64,000 bases of DNA from Microcoleus sp. FACHB-1515. Lineage in GTDB: Bacteria; Cyanobacteriota; Cyanobacteriia; Elainellales; Elainellaceae. Position numbers and translations under genes: made by a program. Below, piece after piece: positions 25,688-34,820 of this stretch. Position 1 is the first letter of the stretch. Each line of letters begins with the position of its first letter. A model generated the notes under the pieces. That model did no database searches, was not told the DNA's origin, and saw only the letters and a list, made by a program, of their open reading frames with translations. Location: the NCBI RefSeq assembly GCF_014696105.1, contig NZ_JACJPO010000077.1, forward strand, positions 23,685 to 87,684, read 5' to 3'.

Positions 25688-27979
25688 TTAGCGTTCCTGA
25701 TCTGGAGCCGCACTGACTGGGCTGCGATCGCGCTGCCGTCTTGCTTCTGCTGCGGGCGCGTCTTGAACCTGACCCAGCCGATCGATCGCCTGCACCATTT
25801 CGTGAGTTGGAATTGTGCAGAGCGCAACATCGGCAACAGAGTTGTTGCGATCGCCCAGCGTGGCTTGCAGTACGAGGTCTTTATGGGCGTTATGCCCCAG
25901 AATCGTGGTGCGATCGTTCTCGCGAGCCACATCGAATCGGTATTTTGGCCGTCCCTGTTCGTTCCACTGAATTGAGCTGGCCGCCTCAGCGGTGAAGCGA
26001 TCGGGAAAGTGCTGCTCAAGCGAGTGGACAAACGCTTGGGCGGCTCCTTGCTGTTCAAGCGCGGCAGCAGATTGAGGCAGTCGTGCCAGCGCCGTTTTGT
26101 CGTCGGCACTGAGCTGATCGGTCGTAATCTGCCAAGCGTTCTGGTTGGCGGGTTTATGAGCGGCAAACTGCTGATTGAACTTGCCATCTTCTAGGGCTGT
26201 GCCAACCACCGTCTGCTCTAGCGAAATCGTTGTACCGCGATCGGATTCGGTGAGATAGATGAAGCGATCGTGGCTGAGCGGAACCGGGCTGTGGTTAAGG
26301 TCAATGTGTTCGACGGTGGCGATCGTCTTGGCGTAGGCCGCCAGTGCTTCGACACAAAGCGTTTGCTGCTGCTTGGTTTGCTGATCGCTCAAAATATCTT
26401 CGAGCGGATTGGCTCCAGGAGTCGAGGACACAAGGGGCGTGATTGGCGTATGGTCTGGCGCGTGACGTTGAGTGGAAGGCGTTGCAGGTTTATCCTCCAA
26501 AGCGATCGATTGTGTTTGTATGGTCGAATCTGAGATTGGCAGGGGCGTGTCGCTGGTGTGAACCTTGTCGTTAGACGACTGCTGCTCCAGCTTGGCTTCG
26601 AGCAGTGCTTCAAGCCGATCGAGGCGCTGCTCTAATCGGGTCATCCGCTTTTCGAGTGCGGCAATTTGCGCTTCAATGCTGGCCTTGGGGTCAAACTGAG
26701 GGAGGTCGTTGGCGATCGACTGGTAGTTGGGGTCGAGCTTGCGACCGACTTCATCGAGTTTGTCAATGCTGGTTTTCGGCTCAGCGGTCGGGGGTGCTGC
26801 TTGCGATGGCGGCGATGATTTTCGAGAAGGCGAAGCAGACTGCGCCTGCGTTGTTGGTTGAGCAGGAACAGTGGGATCTTCAAGCTGCTCGGCTTTTTGG
26901 TGCAGCGTAGCAACGTCCTCATCGAAGGCAACCTGTCGCTCTGCGAGTGCTTTGAGGCGATCGCGCTGGTGGGCATCTTTGGCAACTTTGTAAAGCAGCG
27001 CGATCGTACTGACACCAGCAATCGCGGTTTGAGCGCTGAGGCCAGAGACGGTCGCGCCGTCGATTTCTGCACTTGATTGAGCGACTCGACGGCTAACGTC
27101 AGCGGCAGCCTGTGCGAGTTCACCTTCGATCGGTTCGACTTGGACATGACGACGGCGAACTGGCTCCGGGTCAACTTCAAGCTGCGATCGATCGCGCTTT
27201 TGGCTGGCGGCACGAGCAGACGATTGGGACGAAGGGCGAGTGCGAGGCGGCGCTGGCACAAATTGGGCTTCGTCTTCTAGCTCATCTCCGGTTTCGTCAA
27301 CGTCCAGCTCTTCATCTTCGGCCTGTGGGCGCGATCGAGAACGGGCGCGACTTGTAGTCTGGCTGGATGCGGATTCGATTTCACCAAGAAGCTGCGTAGC
27401 TTTGGTCGATCGACGGCTGCGGTTAGGGCGGGTTGCCGAGTCGTCAGCGGTTGCGTTGTCCGCATCGGCATCATCAAACAGATCATCGCCAAGATCAGGA
27501 GCTGCAACAGCACGGCGATCGCGGCGAGTCGCAGATTTGCCCGAACTGCTGCGATCGCGAGCTGCGGCTTTGGCTTTGCTGCGATCGGGAACTTCAAGGA
27601 ATTCGAGTCCCTTGGGGCTGAAGTCGTAATCTGGGTCAATGTTGCCCTGATCATCGACGAGGCCGAGGTTCGTTGCCAGATATTTCGCCGTCGTCCACTG
27701 GTGCGGGCTATCTGCCAGGGAAAGATGAAATTCGACGACTTTGCCGTGATTGCCCTTGACCAAATCAACCCCGATCGGGTCGTTCCCGCCTTGGGCGCTA
27801 AAGTCTTCGACGTAAGCAGCGAAATCCTGCCAGGATTTGAACTGCCCCACATCGGCGGCATCAACCGCAGCGTCGAGCGTGTCGAGGATGTAGTTGAGGT
27901 CGGCTTCGTCAGTTAGGTAGCTATTGCCGTTGTCACGATGCGATTTTGAACGGGAAGAAACAGAAGGTCGAGTTGCCAT
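25688..27979 (-). CDS. Unknown 763-aa coiled-coil protein of the transfer operon
   Basis: I do not recognise a family. The N-terminal domain (about residues 15-125, with DEADLNYILDTLDAAVDAAD and WTTAKYLATNLGL) looks globular. It is followed by a long disordered, Arg/Ser/Asp-rich region (about 125-300), a hydrophobic patch (SAQTAIAGVSTIALLYK), and a coiled coil near residue 440-475 (IAALEKRMTRLEQRLDRLEA). A C-terminal domain (about 560-750) follows. There is no signal peptide. It lies 38 bp after the RNA-polymerase-like gene and 31 bp before the pilin-like gene, so it may be an accessory factor of either. The ATG at 27979 is used rather than a TTG nine bases upstream. Confidence 0.7.
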   Translation of the reverse strand: MATRPSVSSRSKSHRDNGNSYLTDEADLNYILDTLDAAVDAADVGQFKSWQDFAAYVEDFSAQGGNDPIGVDLVKGNHGKVVEFHLSLADSPHQWTTAKYLATNLGLVDDQGNIDPDYDFSPKGLEFLEVPDRSKAKAAARDRSSSGKSATRRDRRAVAAPDLGDDLFDDADADNATADDSATRPNRSRRSTKATQLLGEIESASSQTTSRARSRSRPQAEDEELDVDETGDELEDEAQFVPAPPRTRPSSQSSARAASQKRDRSQLEVDPEPVRRRHVQVEPIEGELAQAAADVSRRVAQSSAEIDGATVSGLSAQTAIAGVSTIALLYKVAKDAHQRDRLKALAERQVAFDEDVATLHQKAEQLEDPTVPAQPTTQAQSASPSRKSSPPSQAAPPTAEPKTSIDKLDEVGRKLDPNYQSIANDLPQFDPKASIEAQIAALEKRMTRLEQRLDRLEALLEAKLEQQSSNDKVHTSDTPLPISDSTIQTQSIALEDKPATPSTQRHAPDHTPITPLVSSTPGANPLEDILSDQQTKQQQTLCVEALAAYAKTIATVEHIDLNHSPVPLSHDRFIYLTESDRGTTISLEQTVVGTALEDGKFNQQFAAHKPANQNAWQITTDQLSADDKTALARLPQSAAALEQQGAAQAFVHSLEQHFPDRFTAEAASSIQWNEQGRPKYRFDVARENDRTTILGHNAHKDLVLQATLGDRNNSVADVALCTIPTHEMVQAIDRLGQVQDAPAAEARRQRDRSPVSAAPDQER

Positions 27980-28017
27980 AGCCTGCAAGAAAAAGCAGAA
28001 ACTAAGGCAACTGTGAA

Positions 28018-31000
28018 TTAACGCTCTAGCGTCGATGTGTTGCGGCTGTGTCGCGGCTGTGAAGCGATCGATTGCGCTGGGGGCTGCACGGGCAGGCGAT
28101 CGACAGCAGAAGCAGGCGGCTCGTCAAAAGCAATTTGAATTGCAGCAAGGTGAGTGGAACTGAGCGGAATTTCGTCTTGGCCTGCTCGATCGATCGCACC
28201 TTGCCAAATTGGGTTTCTCTGCTCGTCGTAGGCCGTAAAGCTGCGATCGGCAGCATCAACCCGAACCGCAAACGGCCCCAGCCGAAAGCGCACCGCTTGC
28301 GTTTCATCGTGAACCTGTTGCAGTTCACGCCGCAGCGAGTTCACACTTAGCGTAGCCGTATCCGTTTGGGCTTCCAGGGGTGGAACGTAGACGCGATCGG
28401 GCTGGGTGTGGAGCCGCAAAATTTTATCTTGTGGCTCGATCGTGGCTTCAATCCGACTGCCGATCGGCAGCTTCGGCGATTGCGGCGTGAACATGCCGAG
28501 AAATTTGCCGTTAAGCGTGAGGGCGGGAACGCCGCTGTAGCGATCGAATTCGGGGTGATTGGGGTCAAGCTGGTACGGCTCAACCGTGAGTTCGATGGTT
28601 TGAGTGCGCCAGCTTGACGAGTGGAAGTTTGTGTTGGCGTAAGCGTTGCGATCGATGCCCTGCACCAACAGTTCGTGAATTTGATAGGTTTCGAGCCGCT
28701 GGCAAATCTCTTCGGTAAACAGGTTATAAACCAGTGCGCCCTGACTCGGTTCTTGCTCAGAAGTTGTCCAGTGCTTGTATTCGGTCGGGGGCACAATCCG
28801 ATCGGGCAGCGTCTCGAAAGTGGGATCGAGGTCGTTACCCCCAAAGCGTCGATCGAGAAGTTGAACGTTGGCTTCGCGCAAATTGGGCAAGATGAATTCC
28901 ACAACGGGCAGATTCGGGTTGACAACGGCAACAAACTCGATACCCTTAGCCTGAAGCGACTCGCGCCAGTACAGCGGACCGTTGCGATCGCGACTGTCCC
29001 CGTTGCCATCTGTAAGCGGTTTTTGAAAGGGAACCGTCAGCACATGAGTATCGATTGGCAAGGCGCGGTTGGGCAGCTTGCGCTCCTGCTCAAATTCAAA
29101 CGTGATCTTCATGCCCTGCGCGGACTGCAACGACTTTTTGCGATCGACGCTTTCGCTGGGCATTTTATGCTGCTCGTGCCATAGCGCTGCTGCGGCCTGC
29201 ATCCGGCGATTCGGAGCGCTCGGCGGAAAGGCGCGGTTTACTTTTTCTTCGTAAGCCTGATAAAGATCACCTAGCTCAGTTTGAAACTGGTCGCGATCGA
29301 AGCGTCCCTGACTACTGGTGCAGCGGCGACGAATGCGACTGGTTGCCCGCTTCACCTCTTCTGAGACTTGAGCTGCCCAATCTTTGAGATTCGAGTTGCG
29401 CGGCGGCTCAAATAGAAACTGGAAGTAGTGGCGATCGAGCTTTTGCAATCGAGCCGCCTCCCACTGGGGATTGACCGCTTCTCGCGCCAACAGGTCAACC
29501 GAGCTTTCGCCAACGGCTGGCAGCGGAAATTTGCGGTAGCAGTCGGGGTGCTTGAGAAAGTCGAAGAAGGGGACAGGGTGCTGCTTTTTCCAGGCGATGC
29601 AGTCGTCAATCAGCATTGGGTCAGTATCAGCAATGCGCAGGGCGCTTTTGCCATAGTCTACTTCGACCTGAAGGCCATCAAAGCAGCGGTTGAGCAGCGA
29701 TCGCTGAGCAGCACGAAACTGCTTTGGCTGTTCACGCGGATTAGAGCTAGAACACTGCACTCGACCGATGTAGTTGGCGATGCGTCCGACGCTGTGATTG
29801 CTGCTGGCGACGGCGATCGAAGCGAGATTGCGGTATTTGCGATCGCCCTGCTCGTCGCGAATGTCGAGGTAAGACTGCTTGGGGCGCTGCGTCACCGGGT
29901 CGAAATCATATTTGGCGTTTGCGCCTGCCCAGTAACATTCGCGGGCAACGTTGGGATAGTCGCGAGCCAGCAGGTACGCTGCTTCATCGCCGTCAAAATC
30001 CATCTGGTGAAATTCAGCCGCATCACCGGGGTCGCCTTGGCTTTCGCCGCGAATTGCGATCGTGCCTTTGAGCCGACTGAGCGTCGGATGAGCCACGTTG
30101 ACATATTTGCGGATGTTGTCGCGGTTGATGATCGGGTAGCGGGTGAGCAGCACAATTTCGCCGTCGGGCACACCGGGAATGCACACCTGACTGCGATCGA
30201 GTTCGCTGGCGCTGGCGGGAATTGCCATGCCCGATCGAAACTTGACGGCGCTTTTGCTGGCGAGATTGTTCCAGGCTCTAGCGGTGGCGCGTTCGAGGTA
30301 AACGCCAAACCGGGGTGAACTAGTCAGCAGTCCGAGTCGATCGCTTCGCAGCAGGCGAATCATCTTGGTGTCTTCGCGCTGTTCAGTAGAGTTGCGATCG
30401 TCATTGTCATCTGGGGTGTCGATCGAATCATCGCTGCCGCTGTGCTGCTTACGCTGGTCGTGCTGCTCAATTAGATAGGCAATCAGGCGGCGCGGATCTT
30501 TTTGCAAATCGCGAAGCTGCTGGGCAGCTCTTGCGGTAGCAGGGCCAAAATCAGTTCGCACCGCATCCGGCGAAAACCACTGGATGAACTGCCAGCTACA
30601 GTTGAACTGAGAATTTCTCGCGTTGCTGCGGTTGCCCAGTGCCGCTAGTGGCAGGGTGTAGGTGCGGCAGTCAAGGTTGCGCTTCGGCTTGATTGAGGAG
30701 CGATCGAGAATGATGTCGCAATCTTCTTGTTCGCACAAGCGCTGATGCTGCAACAGTGTTCCCTTAGCGATGAAGCTTCCAGGTGGCGCATCCTCGCTGT
30801 GGGCAGCAGCCTGGTCGCGGTAGCCGAGCCGAAACTGAAACGGACGACTGGAACTGCCGCCGAGGGCTTCAACGATCCAGGGCGCAGCTTTGCCGTGACA
30901 ATCGTTGGTTTTGTAGCGAGCAAATTTGGGGTCTTGGTAATCGACGAGCTTGACGCGCAACTCGGCAAAGCGTCCGCCGCCTTCATGACAGTTGCTCGTC

Positions 31001-31356
31001 AGTAGCGATCCGTAGTTACAGGCTTTATCTGGCTCGATGTCAAAAAGCTGGTTAATTTTATCTTTGAGGGCGCGATCGGCATAGTAGTAGTTTTTGCCAG
31101 AAGAAAAGGCAAGCTGGCGAAGATTGCCATCGTCAAATTCGCGCATACACAAATGTTTGGGATCGCCTGGATTGTCAAAGTCCTGGTCGATCTTGACGAT
31201 GAGGAGCGATCGCAATTCTTCGAGGTCGAAGAGATCTTGCAGCAGCGTATTGGCGAGCTTGACTGGCTCTAGAAATTCGCCTTTGCCGCTGGAAGCAGAG
31301 CCGTCAAATACGGGAACGCGGAGTGTTCCATCTTTGAGTCGAATCGTTTTTGCCAT
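28018..31356 (-). CDS. Single-chain two-barrel RNA polymerase-like protein
   Basis: This 1112-residue protein carries signatures of both catalytic barrels of multisubunit RNA polymerase in one chain. The beta'-like barrel shows VLLTRYPIINRDNI (Arg near 406; compare VLLNRAPTLHRLGI of bacterial beta') and, 47 residues on, MDFDGDEA with Asp453, Asp455 and Asp457 as metal ligands. The beta-like barrel lies upstream, as in YonO and eukaryotic RdRPs: SFIAKGTLLQ (Lys near 198), then CDIILDRSSIKPKRN (compare VDIVLNPLGVPSRMN of beta). The alignment is by eye but has four matched blocks in the right order. Length is similar to YonO-type enzymes. It probably makes RNA on plasmid DNA. It lies between a PRTRC cassette and transfer genes on the same strand. 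Confidence 0.8.
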   Translation of the reverse strand: MAKTIRLKDGTLRVPVFDGSASSGKGEFLEPVKLANTLLQDLFDLEELRSLLIVKIDQDFDNPGDPKHLCMREFDDGNLRQLAFSSGKNYYYADRALKDKINQLFDIEPDKACNYGSLLTSNCHEGGGRFAELRVKLVDYQDPKFARYKTNDCHGKAAPWIVEALGGSSSRPFQFRLGYRDQAAAHSEDAPPGSFIAKGTLLQHQRLCEQEDCDIILDRSSIKPKRNLDCRTYTLPLAALGNRSNARNSQFNCSWQFIQWFSPDAVRTDFGPATARAAQQLRDLQKDPRRLIAYLIEQHDQRKQHSGSDDSIDTPDDNDDRNSTEQREDTKMIRLLRSDRLGLLTSSPRFGVYLERATARAWNNLASKSAVKFRSGMAIPASASELDRSQVCIPGVPDGEIVLLTRYPIINRDNIRKYVNVAHPTLSRLKGTIAIRGESQGDPGDAAEFHQMDFDGDEAAYLLARDYPNVARECYWAGANAKYDFDPVTQRPKQSYLDIRDEQGDRKYRNLASIAVASSNHSVGRIANYIGRVQCSSSNPREQPKQFRAAQRSLLNRCFDGLQVEVDYGKSALRIADTDPMLIDDCIAWKKQHPVPFFDFLKHPDCYRKFPLPAVGESSVDLLAREAVNPQWEAARLQKLDRHYFQFLFEPPRNSNLKDWAAQVSEEVKRATSRIRRRCTSSQGRFDRDQFQTELGDLYQAYEEKVNRAFPPSAPNRRMQAAAALWHEQHKMPSESVDRKKSLQSAQGMKITFEFEQERKLPNRALPIDTHVLTVPFQKPLTDGNGDSRDRNGPLYWRESLQAKGIEFVAVVNPNLPVVEFILPNLREANVQLLDRRFGGNDLDPTFETLPDRIVPPTEYKHWTTSEQEPSQGALVYNLFTEEICQRLETYQIHELLVQGIDRNAYANTNFHSSSWRTQTIELTVEPYQLDPNHPEFDRYSGVPALTLNGKFLGMFTPQSPKLPIGSRIEATIEPQDKILRLHTQPDRVYVPPLEAQTDTATLSVNSLRRELQQVHDETQAVRFRLGPFAVRVDAADRSFTAYDEQRNPIWQGAIDRAGQDEIPLSSTHLAAIQIAFDEPPASAVDRLPVQPPAQSIASQPRHSRNTSTLER

Positions 31357-31430
31357 AGCGACACGAAAAAGTGAACGGTTGCAGTGGGGTGATAGGGAAC
31401 CCCGAGGGAAGGCGCGATCGCGCCCTGCGA

Positions 31431-32291
31431 CTAAAGCGCGTTTGAGCGCAAAGGCATCGATCGAGTGTGACGGCTGCGGATGTCAGCGGCTTGACCCAGC
31501 AGTTGCGCGATTGTGTCAGCAGTGATGTAGCGCGATCGCGTACTGCCCGTTTCTAGATCGAAGTCGGTGAGGAAATGCTTGAGGCGATTGCTCATTAATT
31601 GCGCGATCAGCACCAGCGCCAGTGTCGCGGCCATCTGATTCGCGCTCATAGTTTGATCATCCCCCTCAACGCAGCGAAACTGCGGCGCGGCGGGCGATTC
31701 GTCAAAACTCAGTTCTGGCAGGATGACGGTAGGAGCAGGCAGTGCCCAAGCTCCGATCGCCTGAAACTGGTAGAAGTTCGGGTCATCCTGAAGATGAGAG
31801 CCGATCGCCACCTGCCCCGACGTGCGGTGATTGCCGCAGTCAACCAGCCAAAGGCGCGGCAGCGTCCAATTGCGATTGTGCGGCAGGGCGGCGGCCATGC
31901 TGCGGCGAGCGGCGGCATTATCGACACAGCCACACAGCAGCGTCAGCGTTTCGGTACTCGGCTGAATCCAGGCTGGGTCAAAGACTTGATCGATCGCAAC
32001 GACTGGCAAGGTAGAGGTCAAAGACAGACGCAGCGCCATCGCTCTCGCTTTGTTTGCACCCAGTTCCGCCGCGCTGAAGTTTTGCCGCGTCAGATTTTGG
32101 CGTTCCACTGTATCCGGGTCAACCAGCGTTAAGGTGATCGATCGATACGGTGATGATTGAGCGATCGCCCAGCGAGCCAGCATCGGCGCAAGCCACGATC
32201 CAGTTCCACCCACGCCAACTAGCCAAATGTCAATGGCGCGGTAGTCAAAGGTGACAATGCGCTGCGCGTTGAGATAGTCAAGATTTAGCAT
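31431..32291 (-). CDS. PRTRC system ThiF-family (E1-like) protein
   Basis: This 286-residue protein has the E1/ThiF adenylation fold: the nucleotide loop VGVGGTGSWLAP near residue 25, VDPDTVERQNLTRQ with the two arginines that bind ATP, and LLCGCVDNAAARR with the metal-binding Asp near 130. E1-like enzymes adenylate the C terminus of a ubiquitin-like protein. A ubiquitin-like PRTRC C protein, an E2-like B and a JAB peptidase A are encoded just upstream. Its start overlaps the JAB stop by seven bases (ATGCTAA). Confidence 0.9.
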   Translation of the reverse strand: MLNLDYLNAQRIVTFDYRAIDIWLVGVGGTGSWLAPMLARWAIAQSSPYRSITLTLVDPDTVERQNLTRQNFSAAELGANKARAMALRLSLTSTLPVVAIDQVFDPAWIQPSTETLTLLCGCVDNAAARRSMAAALPHNRNWTLPRLWLVDCGNHRTSGQVAIGSHLQDDPNFYQFQAIGAWALPAPTVILPELSFDESPAAPQFRCVEGDDQTMSANQMAATLALVLIAQLMSNRLKHFLTDFDLETGSTRSRYITADTIAQLLGQAADIRSRHTRSMPLRSNAL

Positions 32292-32911
32292 GGCGCATTC
32301 TCAAAGGCGGCATCGATGAAGTGGTCTGCGCCTTCGGCAACCCAGGCTGTTGGAATTATCCAGTAATGGCCGAAGATGCCGACGCGAGTGAGAATTTGCG
32401 GCGTTGGCAGGTGCAACTGGCCGAGAACGATGTAGAGGCGAAATCCGACTTCATCGGCGTTGTCGGTGTCTGAGAAATAAGCCGGATAGCGCTGGTGCGA
32501 GTGCAGATCGATCGTGGCGCTGTAGTAAGACGAATCTGGCTGATCGGGCGGGTGGCAGGTCGAATTCTCTTGAATTTGGTCGGGAACGACAAGCTGCCAG
32601 CTCGAATTCTCATACACGAAATGACACAGCAGTTCTTTAGACTCAGTGCAGGCGGCATAGCAGCGCTGCCACGCTTGCAGCAGCAAAAATTCAGGCAGGC
32701 GCGGCGTGAGCTGGACGATCGGAGCGATCGCCCCCAGTCCGGGAATCACCCGATCGTACCAATGGATAGGAACGATCGCGACTAAGCCAGGACGAACGGC
32801 ACGCACAAACACGCCGTTGCTGGCATACAGATATTCACGGTTCGAGCTGGTGTGTTCAGGTAGCGCGTCAGCCACCAGCTTGTGGTCAATGAGCGAAGTT
32901 AGTTGATCCAT
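32285..32911 (-). CDS. PRTRC system protein A (JAB/MPN peptidase)
   Basis: This 208-residue protein has the JAMM metal motif DLHSHQRYPAYFSDTD (H-x-H, seven residues, S-x-x-D) near residue 132. JAB domains are zinc isopeptidases that trim or release ubiquitin-like tags. The PRTRC A assignment follows from the motif and from its neighbours. It overlaps the PRTRC B gene by 26 bp and the ThiF gene by seven, so the three are co-translated. Confidence 0.88.
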   Translation of the reverse strand: MDQLTSLIDHKLVADALPEHTSSNREYLYASNGVFVRAVRPGLVAIVPIHWYDRVIPGLGAIAPIVQLTPRLPEFLLLQAWQRCYAACTESKELLCHFVYENSSWQLVVPDQIQENSTCHPPDQPDSSYYSATIDLHSHQRYPAYFSDTDNADEVGFRLYIVLGQLHLPTPQILTRVGIFGHYWIIPTAWVAEGADHFIDAAFENAPC

Positions 32912-33638
32912 AAATCAGGCGATTGAGGCAGGTATCGATCGAAACTTGAGTGGAAATCAAATCTGGGAGGGGATAGCGGCGGCGACGATTGCGATCGAGC
33001 GTTTGAATCTGCTGGCAAATGTCGCGAAACTGCTTGGATTTGCCGCCCGTCCAGTGATGGCTGAAAGGACTTTGAATAAACAAATTCCAAGCGGCGACGA
33101 TCGTTGTGGGATGCGCGATCGGCGGGTTGTTGTTGCCCCAGCAGATTTCGCCCGTTCCAGCGTTCACGTTCGGAAGGGGAGCCGCAAACGCGATCGAGTC
33201 GGGCGTTGGATTCGGGGTGTTCAGCGCCCACAGGTAATACTCTTGCTGACAGCCTGCAAAGACGAGGGGCGGAAGAGGAATCGTGAACGACGTATCGTTG
33301 TCGTGGGCGATCGTGACCTGCTGAGCAGCGATCAGTTGCACAACCCAAGTGCCCTGCGGTGTCAGTGCCCAGCGCCACAAATTTGGGGGAAGGAAGCCGC
33401 TGTCGATCGGGTCGTGGCTAAAGGCAGTGCGAAGCGTAGCGGCATCGAGGCATTTGTATTGCGTTTGGCTGCCCGCCTGATACTGAAATAGATACCAGCC
33501 CTCCATAAACAGCAAGGCTGCTTGAATTGAAGTACCTGATAGAGACAATCGTTCTTGCTGGACGGGTGCAAGGATCTGTTCAACTATCTGGGCGGTGAGG
33601 TGAGTGGACGGGGGTGAGGAAGTTGGCAAGCGTTCCAT
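32886..33638 (-). CDS. PRTRC system protein B (E2-like)
   Basis: This 250-residue protein matches the PRTRC B/Prok-E2_D pattern: LPLPPLVFAG, YYLWALN, FAAPLPNVN and the GEICWGNNNPP block near residue 168, whose Cys is the candidate thioester residue. E2-like proteins receive the ubiquitin-like tag from E1. No transferase activity has to my knowledge been shown for PRTRC B. It overlaps both neighbours (55 bp upstream gene, 26 bp downstream gene). Confidence 0.82.
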   Translation of the reverse strand: MERLPTSSPPSTHLTAQIVEQILAPVQQERLSLSGTSIQAALLFMEGWYLFQYQAGSQTQYKCLDAATLRTAFSHDPIDSGFLPPNLWRWALTPQGTWVVQLIAAQQVTIAHDNDTSFTIPLPPLVFAGCQQEYYLWALNTPNPTPDSIAFAAPLPNVNAGTGEICWGNNNPPIAHPTTIVAAWNLFIQSPFSHHWTGGKSKQFRDICQQIQTLDRNRRRRYPLPDLISTQVSIDTCLNRLIYGSTNFAH

Positions 33639-34399
33639 TCGGTGATGAGCAAGTCAAAGTTGGATTCAAAATCTTCGTTTAGCCAGTCAATCAAGCTGGT
33701 GATGCGATTGAGGATCGATCGCGCCTTTTGCCACGATCGCGTCAGCCGCTGCACATTGACCGCTGACCAGGCGAACTCATCGCTATACTCCGGATGCAGA
33801 TCGAGCCAGAGATTACCAGTCGAGTGATTGAGCCAGTTGAGCGCGTGGGGCAGGTGTCGAATTGGCGTTGGACTCGATCGGCACTGACGGCGAAGCTGCT
33901 TGAAGTTGATGCGATCGGGAGGAGCAATGTCGGCAATCGATCGCCCGCTAATGTCGCGATACCATTCCTCCGTATCTCCATCGTCTTCAATCCATTCGCG
34001 CCCGTAGTCCGTGAAAACCAGCAGCGCCTGCCAAGGTTGCATTAACTGGTCGAAGTCTTCTTCCCAGCACAGGCAGTAGCTCAGGATGGGAATTGTCCAC
34101 AGGCGTTCTGTCCTTGCCGTATCGAGTGCCCATCCATTGAGTGGAAATAGATGTTCATCGACTAGGGCAAAAAATTCTTGCTCTAGTGCCGTGTGAGCGT
34201 TCGCATCGCTGTTGGGCACGAGGGCACGGCGCGATCGACAGTACGCCTGCGGAAAGTAAGTTTGGTGGAGCGATCGCAGCGTTTGCGCTAGCTGCTGATG
34301 TTCGATCCACCCCTGTAGCGATCGAGGCAGCCTTGCCGCTGGAGAAAGCTGCTGCGCCAAGGTGAGAACAGCAGCACGGCTATCGAGTGAAATTGGCAT
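33584..34399 (-). CDS. PRTRC-linked hypothetical protein (possible F)
   Basis: This 271-residue protein lies where PRTRC F may be expected, between the ubiquitin-like C gene (7-bp gap) and the E2-like B gene (55-bp overlap). It is rich in Trp and Leu (LFPLNGWALDTARTERLW, LSYCLCWEEDFDQLMQPW) with no membrane segment or catalytic motif that I can identify. PRTRC F is a poorly characterised family and I cannot confirm the match from memory. Confidence 0.6.
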   Translation of the reverse strand: MPISLDSRAAVLTLAQQLSPAARLPRSLQGWIEHQQLAQTLRSLHQTYFPQAYCRSRRALVPNSDANAHTALEQEFFALVDEHLFPLNGWALDTARTERLWTIPILSYCLCWEEDFDQLMQPWQALLVFTDYGREWIEDDGDTEEWYRDISGRSIADIAPPDRINFKQLRRQCRSSPTPIRHLPHALNWLNHSTGNLWLDLHPEYSDEFAWSAVNVQRLTRSWQKARSILNRITSLIDWLNEDFESNFDLLITEWNACQLPHPRPLTSPPR

Positions 34400-34406
34400 G
34401 ATTGAT

Positions 34407-34820
34407 TCAAATTTTCAGCGGCAGCACACTCGCATCGACGCGGCACAGGTAGAGCAGACTGCGATCGACGCACTCAATATCCCTGATCGATCGCTCAAGC
34501 TCAGCAACCAAATCGCTAGCAGCAATTTTGCGGTTTGAATGCAGCAGCGCGATCGCTGGATTGATGTTGGCAGGGGCAGCAATCAGATGATCGATCGGAG
34601 TAGAAACCGCTTTTGCGCCGGGTTTACGGCGAATTTGAATCGGTTCTCCATCCTTACGCTCGATCGTGGCTTCTTTCAATTGGGGATGAATCGGCGCAAA
34701 GGCATCACGCAACTTTTGATCGTCGTCAGCAATGCAGCGGGGAACCGGATGCTGCTGGCCTTCATAAACGACAATTACCGTCTCTTGCAAATCAAAGGTC
34801 GAGGATTCTGGTGTAGTCAT
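34407..34820 (-). CDS. PRTRC system protein C (ubiquitin-like) with C-terminal extension
   Basis: This 137-residue protein has a ubiquitin-like N-terminal domain (VIVVYEGQQHPVPRC, then LRDAFAPIHPQLKEATIER and IQIRRKPG, ending near Gly68) matching the PRTRC C pattern, which is usually about 70 residues alone. Here a further 69 residues follow (helical, with ALLHSNRKIAASDLVAELER). A JAB peptidase next door could cut after Gly68 to expose a tail for conjugation, but that is inference. The ATG at 34820 overlaps the stop of the upstream gene (ATGA). Confidence 0.78.
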   Translation of the reverse strand: MTTPESSTFDLQETVIVVYEGQQHPVPRCIADDDQKLRDAFAPIHPQLKEATIERKDGEPIQIRRKPGAKAVSTPIDHLIAAPANINPAIALLHSNRKIAASDLVAELERSIRDIECVDRSLLYLCRVDASVLPLKI

